Positions 6,142-10,800 of a DNA stretch of 10,800 nucleotides are shown piece by piece; the stretch's first letter is position 1, and each line of letters starts with the position of its first letter. The notes below the pieces were generated by a model that had not been told where the DNA came from, searched no databases, and saw only the letters and a list, made by a program, of their open reading frames with translations. A program made the position numbers and the translations under genes. The stretch spans positions 1 through 10,800 of the forward strand of contig QBLP01000048.1 of NCBI GenBank assembly GCA_003070825.1. Reading direction: 5' to 3'. This stretch comes from Halanaerobium sp. (GTDB lineage: Bacteria; Bacillota; Halanaerobiia; Halanaerobiales; Halanaerobiaceae).

Positions 6142-8445
6142 ATGAGAATAAAAAAAGCAGCAGAGTTTGAGCCAAAAAAAGAATTAGTTGAATATCTCGA
6201 AAACAGGGAACTTGCTCTACTTGCTCAAAAGCGGGGACTAAATTCTAAAGCAAAATTGATTCAGTTTATTGAGCCCGAAAAATATACTCCACTTGAATTA
6301 AGAGATTTCCCACAGATAATGGAAATTGTGGATTTTATTTTAGAACATATTAAAAAGGATAGCCGAATTTTAATTTATGGAGACTACGATGTAGATGGAA
6401 TTAGCTCTACCTCTATCTTAGTGGGGGCCTTAAGCCGTTTGAGTGATCAGATTAGCTATCACATCCCTGATCGTTTTAAAGAGGGCTACGGCCTTAATCA
6501 GGAGGTGCTGGCATCCTATCAGGAAGAAATTGATCTGGTGATCAGCTGTGACTGTGGAATCAGCAATTATGATGAGGTCAAATTTGCTAAAGAAGCTGGC
6601 ATGGATTTTGTAGTTACTGACCACCATGATCTGCCGGATCAGCTACCACCAGCTGATTATGTGATCTCTCCCCGTCTACTGCCGGAAGACCATCAGGGAT
6701 ACTGGCTGCCGGGAGCCGGAATGGCTTATTTTTTAATTAAAGCAGTATTCAGTAAGGCAGGAAAAAAGGGAGAGGAACGAGAATTTTTAGATTTATTACT
6801 GCTGGCAATTATTGCTGATGTTGTGCCGCTTAAAGGTGAAAACCGTTATTTATTTAAAACTGGTTTAAAAGAACTCCAAAATACTAAGAGAATTGGACTG
6901 AAGGCCCTTTATAATGAACTGGATATCAACCCGCTGGAGATAAACGAAAAAACACTGGGTTTTCAAATTGGACCTTTATTAAATTCTGCCGGTAGAATTG
7001 ACAGTGCAGAAAAAGGTTTAAAATTATTACTGGCAGAAAACAAGAGTAAGGCAGCCGGGCTGGCGGCCGAATTAAATCAGATCAACCAGCACCGTAAGGA
7101 AATCAGCCAGAGAATTTATTTAGAGCTAGAAAAAGAAATGGATCCAGAGCAGCGAAAAGCTGTAGTAAGTTATGATTCTGACTGGCATCAGGGTGTTATC
7201 GGGATTGCTGCCGGCAGAATAACAGAAAACTATCAGGTACCCGCTGTTTTGATGACTTCCAACCAGCAGAGTGAGTTGATAACAGGTTCGGCCCGCTCAG
7301 TTGAGGGTATAAATATTAATAATTTAATTGCTGAGTGCTCTGATCTTTTAGAAAAACATGGTGGCCATGCAGCTGCGGCAGGATTTTCCCTCAAAAAAGA
7401 CCGACTGGAAAAATTCAAATTGAGATTGCAGCGTTTAATTGATCAGGAATTAGATGAAATTGATTCAGAATTGGAAATTGAAGCAGATTTAAACCTTGAA
7501 CTGGCTGAGCTTACAGAAAAATTTTATCAGGGGCTGCGCCTTTTTGCTCCCTTTGGTGAGGCTAATCTGGAACCACTTTTTTATCTGGAAGGTGATATTT
7601 TAAGCAGCCGTGAAATTTCTGCTGGCCGGCATAAAAGGCTGGTTTTGGGTTCAGAAAATAATAAAATAACTGCTCTCTGGTGGTGGGCGGGAGAAATAGA
7701 AAATAACTACCGTCAGCAGTTTGCCTGCAGATTAACAGAAAATATTTATCAGGGCAACAGGAGCCTGCAGTTGGAAATAAAAGCTCTGGCTCCTCTAAAA
7801 GAAAAAAGCAGAAAAGTTAAAAGCCAGCCAGATATAAAAAAACAGCTTAAAGTAATAGACTGGCGACAGAAAGATATTTCGGAGCTGGAAGCAGGAGCAG
7901 CAGACACTGTCTATTTTGCCGAAGGTTTAAAAGAATATGACCTTTATCCTCTTATTAATCGAAACTATTATCGGGAGGCAGAAAATTTGGTTTTATTGAC
8001 TATTCCACCTTCTCTTGCTCACTTAAAAGAAATTCTGCTTTTAACAGCTGCTAAAAAATTGTTTCTGATTAATAATGAAGAGCAAAGTCTAAATATAAAT
8101 ACTTTTATTAATAAATTATTATCGCTGATTAAATACAGTCTGCAGCAGGAAAATGGTATTTTTAAGCTGGAAGAGGCAGCGCTGGCCCTGGGGGCTGAAG
8201 AAATAACTGTCAAGAGAGCTCTGGAGTTTTTACGGGCTGAGGCGATGCTTAGTTATGAATATATATCCTATCAAGAGCTTTTGATCACAAAAGGTGGAAC
8301 TAAAGATCGAGGCAGGTCGAATTTGAGCAGCGGCAGTCTAAAAAAACTTTTAAAAGAGAGTTCTGCCTTTAGAAGATTTATTAAATATAAAGATATAGAT
8401 AAGATAGAAGGGTTATTAAATAATGCACTGAGTCGAAATGAATAG
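6142..8445 (+). CDS. recJ: single-stranded-DNA-specific 5'-3' exonuclease RecJ
   Basis: RecJ degrades single-stranded DNA from 5' ends in recombinational repair (RecF-type pathways) and in base-excision and mismatch repair. The DHH phosphoesterase core is complete: YGDYDVDG (79-86), a CDCGI segment with D137, DHH at 160-162, and IADVVPL with D226, which together would hold the two metal ions. The DHHA1 part shows HQGVIGIAAGRI (349-360), GSARS (382-386) and the HGGHAAAAGF signature (406-415). An OB-fold region with FAPFGEANLEPLF (468-480) follows. At 767 aa it is the long Firmicutes form, near the size of Bacillus RecJ and far longer than the about 577-aa E. coli enzyme; the extra about 200 C-terminal residues include a winged-helix-like stretch (about 660-720). 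ATG at 6142 has GAGGGG at 6131-6136. It lies only 11 nt after the membrane-protein gene, placing it at the end of the helicase/nuclease operon. Confidence 0.96.
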   Translation: MRIKKAAEFEPKKELVEYLENRELALLAQKRGLNSKAKLIQFIEPEKYTPLELRDFPQIMEIVDFILEHIKKDSRILIYGDYDVDGISSTSILVGALSRLSDQISYHIPDRFKEGYGLNQEVLASYQEEIDLVISCDCGISNYDEVKFAKEAGMDFVVTDHHDLPDQLPPADYVISPRLLPEDHQGYWLPGAGMAYFLIKAVFSKAGKKGEEREFLDLLLLAIIADVVPLKGENRYLFKTGLKELQNTKRIGLKALYNELDINPLEINEKTLGFQIGPLLNSAGRIDSAEKGLKLLLAENKSKAAGLAAELNQINQHRKEISQRIYLELEKEMDPEQRKAVVSYDSDWHQGVIGIAAGRITENYQVPAVLMTSNQQSELITGSARSVEGININNLIAECSDLLEKHGGHAAAAGFSLKKDRLEKFKLRLQRLIDQELDEIDSELEIEADLNLELAELTEKFYQGLRLFAPFGEANLEPLFYLEGDILSSREISAGRHKRLVLGSENNKITALWWWAGEIENNYRQQFACRLTENIYQGNRSLQLEIKALAPLKEKSRKVKSQPDIKKQLKVIDWRQKDISELEAGAADTVYFAEGLKEYDLYPLINRNYYREAENLVLLTIPPSLAHLKEILLLTAAKKLFLINNEEQSLNINTFINKLLSLIKYSLQQENGIFKLEEAALALGAEEITVKRALEFLRAEAMLSYEYISYQELLITKGGTKDRGRSNLSSGSLKKLLKESSAFRRFIKYKDIDKIEGLLNNALSRNE

Positions 8446-8527
8446 CATTATAACTAAGTTAAGTATTTGATATTAAATAAATGAAATCTTTAGTAAAATA
8501 AAAGAGGCAGGGATGTGATAAGAGAAG

Positions 8528-9226
8528 ATGAAGATTAAAACTTTTAAGTTTTTAGAGGGAGCAGCTAAAGCAGAAGGACTAACAGTAATCATTGATGTTT
8601 TTAGAGCCTATACAACTGCAGCTTACCTTTTTGCAAATCAGGCAGAAAAGATATTTATTGTCAGTAAAGTGGAAACTGCTCGTAAGTTAAAGGAAGAATT
8701 AAATAATCCGGTTTTAATTGGCGAAAGAAAAGGAATTAAAATTGAGGATTTTGATTTTAATAATTCTCCTTATTTTATTTCTCAGCATAATTTTAAGGGG
8801 AAGGAAATAATCTTAAGTACCAGTGCAGGAACTAAGGGAATCATTGCTGCTGAAAATGCAGCTGAGATTATAACCGGTAGTTTTGTTAATTTTTCAGCAG
8901 CAGCAGAATTTATTAAAAGCAAAAATCCCAAAACTGTTTCACTGGTTGCAATGGGCAATAATGGAGTGGCAGAGGCAGATGAAGATAATCTTTATGCTGA
9001 TCAGTTAACAAATCTGCTAGAAGGCAAAAAAACTCTTGCTCAGGCTGAAATTAAGGACAGGCTAAGAAGTCCTGCCGGAGACAGATTTTTTGCAGATGAG
9101 ACACAATCAGAAATGCCCAAACAGGATTTTGAATACTGTTTAAAATTAAATAAATTTAATTTTGTGATCAGGGCAGTGCAAAGAGATTCTGATATTTATC
9201 AATTGATCAGAAAAGAGGTGGATTAA
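8528..9226 (+). CDS. comB: ComB family protein (2-phosphosulfolactate phosphatase-like)
   Basis: A 232-aa protein with family landmarks IDVFRAYTTA (22-31), GERKGIKI (65-72), NNSP (78-81), STSAGTKG (97-104), GSF (117-119) and the segment AMGNNGVAEADEDN (141-154). ComB dephosphorylates 2-phosphosulfolactate to sulfolactate with Mg2+, a step of coenzyme M synthesis in methanogens. Bacterial members often occur without the rest of that pathway, and no comA, comC or comD is visible here, so the true substrate may differ. The usual C-terminal 'VP' segment reads VIRA instead (213-216). In-frame stops at 8516 and 8519 fix ATG 8528 as the first possible start. The best Shine-Dalgarno-like sequence (GAGGCAGGG, 8504-8512) is about 15 nt away; a weaker GAGAAG touches the ATG. 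An 82-nt gap separates it from recJ. TTGATA (8467-8472) could be a -35 but lacks a well-placed -10. Confidence 0.85.
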   Translation: MKIKTFKFLEGAAKAEGLTVIIDVFRAYTTAAYLFANQAEKIFIVSKVETARKLKEELNNPVLIGERKGIKIEDFDFNNSPYFISQHNFKGKEIILSTSAGTKGIIAAENAAEIITGSFVNFSAAAEFIKSKNPKTVSLVAMGNNGVAEADEDNLYADQLTNLLEGKKTLAQAEIKDRLRSPAGDRFFADETQSEMPKQDFEYCLKLNKFNFVIRAVQRDSDIYQLIRKEVD

Positions 9227-9517
9227 ATGAAAAATGTTTTAATAAGCTTAGTAATTATTTTAGTTCTATTACTTGGAGCAGCAGTTACAAATCCTTCTCG
9301 GGAAGAATTTATAAATTGGGGAGTAGCAGAAATTCGCTCTCAGGCAGAAAATGATATAGAAAGGATTTTTGGAGGGGCAGTAGCTGCACCAATGCTTGAA
9401 TTACAGACTGAGGTTGATGATTATGTCTTTTTCAGTATCTTTACTCTGCAGAAATCAGAGAGTGAAGCTAAGTATTTTGGGATATTCAACAATTTTTTTA
9501 GCCTTGGTGAGAATTAA
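9227..9517 (+). CDS. small exported or membrane-anchored DUF4359-like protein
   Basis: A 96-aa protein. An N-terminal hydrophobic segment (about residues 4-20) acts as signal peptide or anchor and runs directly into TNPSRE (21-26). A short predicted extracytoplasmic domain follows, ending YFGIFNNFFSL (83-93). The combination of one N-terminal helix, a 'TNPS' motif at its exit and a C-terminal Y(L/F)GIxxxF motif is what I associate with DUF4359, which has no assigned function. There is no lipobox cysteine. The ATG follows the comB stop with no intervening base, and its ribosome binding site (GAGGTGG) lies inside the end of comB, so the two are translationally linked. No sequence evidence ties it functionally to ComB. 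Confidence 0.7.
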   Translation: MKNVLISLVIILVLLLGAAVTNPSREEFINWGVAEIRSQAENDIERIFGGAVAAPMLELQTEVDDYVFFSIFTLQKSESEAKYFGIFNNFFSLGEN

Positions 9518-9533
9518 AACAATAAATTGGATT

Positions 9534-9552
9534 CTCTAATTTGACATTAGAG
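9534..9552. promoter_or_regulatory. inverted repeat CTCTAAT-TTGAC-ATTAGAG over the hslO -35 box
   Basis: This is a perfect 7-bp inverted repeat with a 5-nt centre. The centre and first base of the right arm form a consensus -35 hexamer (TTGACA, 9541-9546), so a protein bound here would block RNA polymerase. It does not match the CIRCE, CtsR, PerR or LexA sites I know. Six bases of each arm are shared with the repeat at 392-408. Operator function is inference. Confidence 0.4.
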
Positions 9553-9568
9553 CTGAATTTAATAAAAT
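9541..9568 (+). promoter_or_regulatory. probable sigma-A-type promoter of hslO
   Basis: A perfect -35 TTGACA (9541-9546) is followed after 16 nt by TAAAAT (9563-9568), 5 of 6 to TATAAT. Transcription would start near 9575, leaving an untranslated leader of about 58 nt before the hslO ATG at 9633. It lies in the 115-nt gap after the DUF4359-like gene. Confidence 0.6.
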
Positions 9569-9632
9569 AATGTATGGACAATTAAAGTAGATAATTTATT
9601 TTTGGGATAATTAATCTGGAGGAGATTGGATA

Positions 9633-10574
9633 ATGGATGATTATTTAGTTCGTGCAATAACAACAAATAAAGAAATTAGAGCTCTGGCAGTTAAATCAAC
9701 TGGAGTTGTCAGGGAAGCACAGGAAAGACATCAGACTACACCGGTAGCGACTGCTGCTTTAGGACGAGTAATTACCGGCGCTTTATTAACTGGCTCATTA
9801 GTTAAATCTGGCGATGAGATAGTATTAAAAATTGAAGGCACAGGTCCTGCCGGAAAAATAGTAGCTGATGCCAATCAGGAAGGTGAAGTAAGGGGATATA
9901 TTCAGAATCCTAATCTTGACTTGTATCAGACTGACTCAGGTAAACTTGATGTAGCAAAAGCTGTTGGGGCAGGAGAACTTTCACTGACCAAAATAATGAG
10001 AATGAAAGAACCTTATACAGGAAGTGTACCTTTGATTTCGGGTGAGATTGGGGAAGATTTAACTTATTATTTTACAGCTTCAGAGCAGGTACCATCCGCT
10101 GTGGGATTGGGAGTATTAGTTGACACAGACCTCAGTGTTAAAGCAGCTGGTGGATTTCTTATTCAATTACTGCCAGATGCTTCGGAAGAAACAATTCAGA
10201 TGCTGGAAGATAATCTGGCTAAGGTGAGTTCAGTCAGCAAATTAATTGAAGCAGGAATGACACCGGAAGAATTGTTAGGGGAACTGCTGGGAGAGATGGA
10301 TTATCGAATTATGGCCCGCAAAGATGTTAAGTTTAAATGCCGCTGCAGCAGAGAAAGAAGTTATGAGTTAATAGCAGGGCTTGGTAAAGAAGATATAGAA
10401 GAGACGCTTGCTGAAGAGGGTGAAATTGAAGTTCGCTGTCATTTCTGTAATAACACCTATACTTTTGATAGAGAAGAAGTAGAAGAACTGCTGGTTGAAT
10501 TAGAAGCAAGAGAAAAAGATATTCCAGAAGTCGATACAGATCAAATTGTAGTTGAACCTGAAGATAACAAATAA
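9633..10574 (+). CDS. hslO: redox-regulated holdase chaperone Hsp33
   Basis: Hsp33 is a cytoplasmic chaperone that is inactive when reduced with zinc bound. Oxidation forms disulfides, releases zinc and unfolds the linker, and the protein then holds unfolding clients. The 313-aa length is normal for Firmicutes. The N-terminal substrate-binding domain is well preserved: HQTTPVATAALGR (33-45), KIEGTGPAGKI (66-76), an NP segment at 92-93, and YTGSVPLISGEIGEDL (128-143). The C-terminal redox switch has all four zinc cysteines, C236-x-C238 and C269-xx-C272, so it should be fully switchable. The last about 30 residues are highly acidic. GGAGGAG (9618-9624) lies 8 nt before ATG. It appears monocistronic, with its own promoter upstream and a strong terminator downstream. 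Confidence 0.97.
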   Translation: MDDYLVRAITTNKEIRALAVKSTGVVREAQERHQTTPVATAALGRVITGALLTGSLVKSGDEIVLKIEGTGPAGKIVADANQEGEVRGYIQNPNLDLYQTDSGKLDVAKAVGAGELSLTKIMRMKEPYTGSVPLISGEIGEDLTYYFTASEQVPSAVGLGVLVDTDLSVKAAGGFLIQLLPDASEETIQMLEDNLAKVSSVSKLIEAGMTPEELLGELLGEMDYRIMARKDVKFKCRCSRERSYELIAGLGKEDIEETLAEEGEIEVRCHFCNNTYTFDREEVEELLVELEAREKDIPEVDTDQIVVEPEDNK

Positions 10575-10601
10575 AATTATAAATTATGATTTAAAAGACA
10601 A

Positions 10602-10638
10602 ACCGCAGAGACTTTAAACTTCTCTGCGGTATTTTTTT
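10602..10638 (+). terminator. intrinsic terminator of hslO
   Basis: A perfect 10-bp stem, ACCGCAGAGA (10602-10611) paired with TCTCTGCGGT (10621-10630), has a 9-nt loop and is followed by A then seven T (10632-10638). It begins 28 nt after the hslO stop. On the minus strand the stem is followed only by TTGTCTTTTAAA, so termination of hflX from the other side would be weaker. The hairpin and T tract lie within or against the hflX 3' coding end. Confidence 0.92.
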
Positions 10639-10800
10639 AACTTTGCTGCTGTAGTTCGGGGCAGTAAGGCTTTTATATATATATTATTTTTTTGATATTT
10701 TTCTTCATAAACCTTAGCTGTATTGTGAATTTTTTCTACCCAGGATGCTTCAGAGTAGGGAAGATCCAGTTCTACTTCGACCATCTCTTCACTGATAATC
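10614..10800 (-). CDS. hflX: GTPase HflX, C-terminal end (5' part outside window)
   Basis: Sixty-one C-terminal residues are visible on the minus strand, read from 10799 down to the TAA at 10616-10614. The end pattern VEVELDLPYSEASWVEKIHN, then an AKVYEEKY segment, then IYIKALLPRTTAAKLKKY, matches the C-terminal domain of HflX. There 'V.v.lPYs.g.ll..ih..g.v....y...g..v.a.lP' follows the GTPase domain. HflX is a ribosome-associated GTPase that splits stalled or hibernating 70S ribosomes, notably under heat stress. The GTP-binding motifs lie outside the window, so the call rests on this tail alone. It converges on hslO with 39 nt between stop codons, and its stop falls in the loop of the hslO terminator. 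Confidence 0.72.
   Translation of the reverse strand, partial: IISEEMVEVELDLPYSEASWVEKIHNTAKVYEEKYQKNNIYIKALLPRTTAAKLKKYRREV

Noticed and set aside
8504..8518. GAGGCAGGG followed by ATG TGA, a possible start-stop mini-ORF upstream of comB.
   Set aside because: The spacing between the Shine-Dalgarno-like run and this ATG is essentially zero, and in such AT-rich sequence it is probably accidental.
9534..9552. Terminator for the comB-DUF4359 unit.
   Set aside because: The stem is short and AT-rich, no T tract follows, and it overlaps a good -35 box, so an operator is more likely.
10672..10685. TATATATATAT-like repeat.
   Set aside because: It is coding sequence of hflX on the minus strand (the NNIYIK part), not a promoter or microsatellite.

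Overview
The window looks like chromosomal DNA from a low-GC, Gram-positive-type anaerobe. Coding is AT-rich, arginine is often AGA, and there are strong AGGAGG-like ribosome binding sites 5-9 nt before most starts. Halanaerobiales (Halanaerobium-like) is my best guess from overall protein flavour and the RecJ/HslO/HflX/ComB set, but no rRNA or marker gene here proves it. Coding density is very high and no gene-free stretch exceeds about 115 bases.

Layout. (1) Positions 3-356: the end of a DUF456-type membrane protein. (2) Positions 456-8445: a compact same-strand run of five genes. These are an AddB/RecC-like P-loop protein of 659 aa, a complete UvrD/AddA-like SF1A helicase of 734 aa, a stand-alone RecB/AddB-type PD-(D/E)XK nuclease of 265 aa with an apparent Fe-S cysteine set, a two-helix membrane protein of unknown function, and RecJ. 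The first three genes are separated by 2 and 18 nt; the gaps before the membrane protein and before RecJ are 51 and 11 nt. (3) Positions 8528-9517: a ComB-family (2-phosphosulfolactate phosphatase-like) gene directly abutting a small secreted or anchored DUF4359-type protein. (4) Positions 9633-10574: hslO (Hsp33) with its own likely promoter and a strong intrinsic terminator. (5) Positions 10614-10800: the convergent 3' end of hflX on the minus strand, whose stop codon lies inside the terminator hairpin of hslO.

The most interesting unit is the helicase-helicase-nuclease trio. Its order (AddB-like, then AddA-like) matches classic addB-addA operons. However, neither helicase-type protein carries a nuclease domain, and one nuclease is encoded as a separate subunit. 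I read it as a divided, reduced AddAB/RecBCD-like DNA end-resection machine, transcribed with the 5'-3' exonuclease RecJ. The assignment of parts comes from visible motifs; that they form one complex is inference. A second, weaker thread is a shared inverted repeat (CTCTAA...TTAGAG) found both upstream of this operon and over the -35 box of the hslO promoter.
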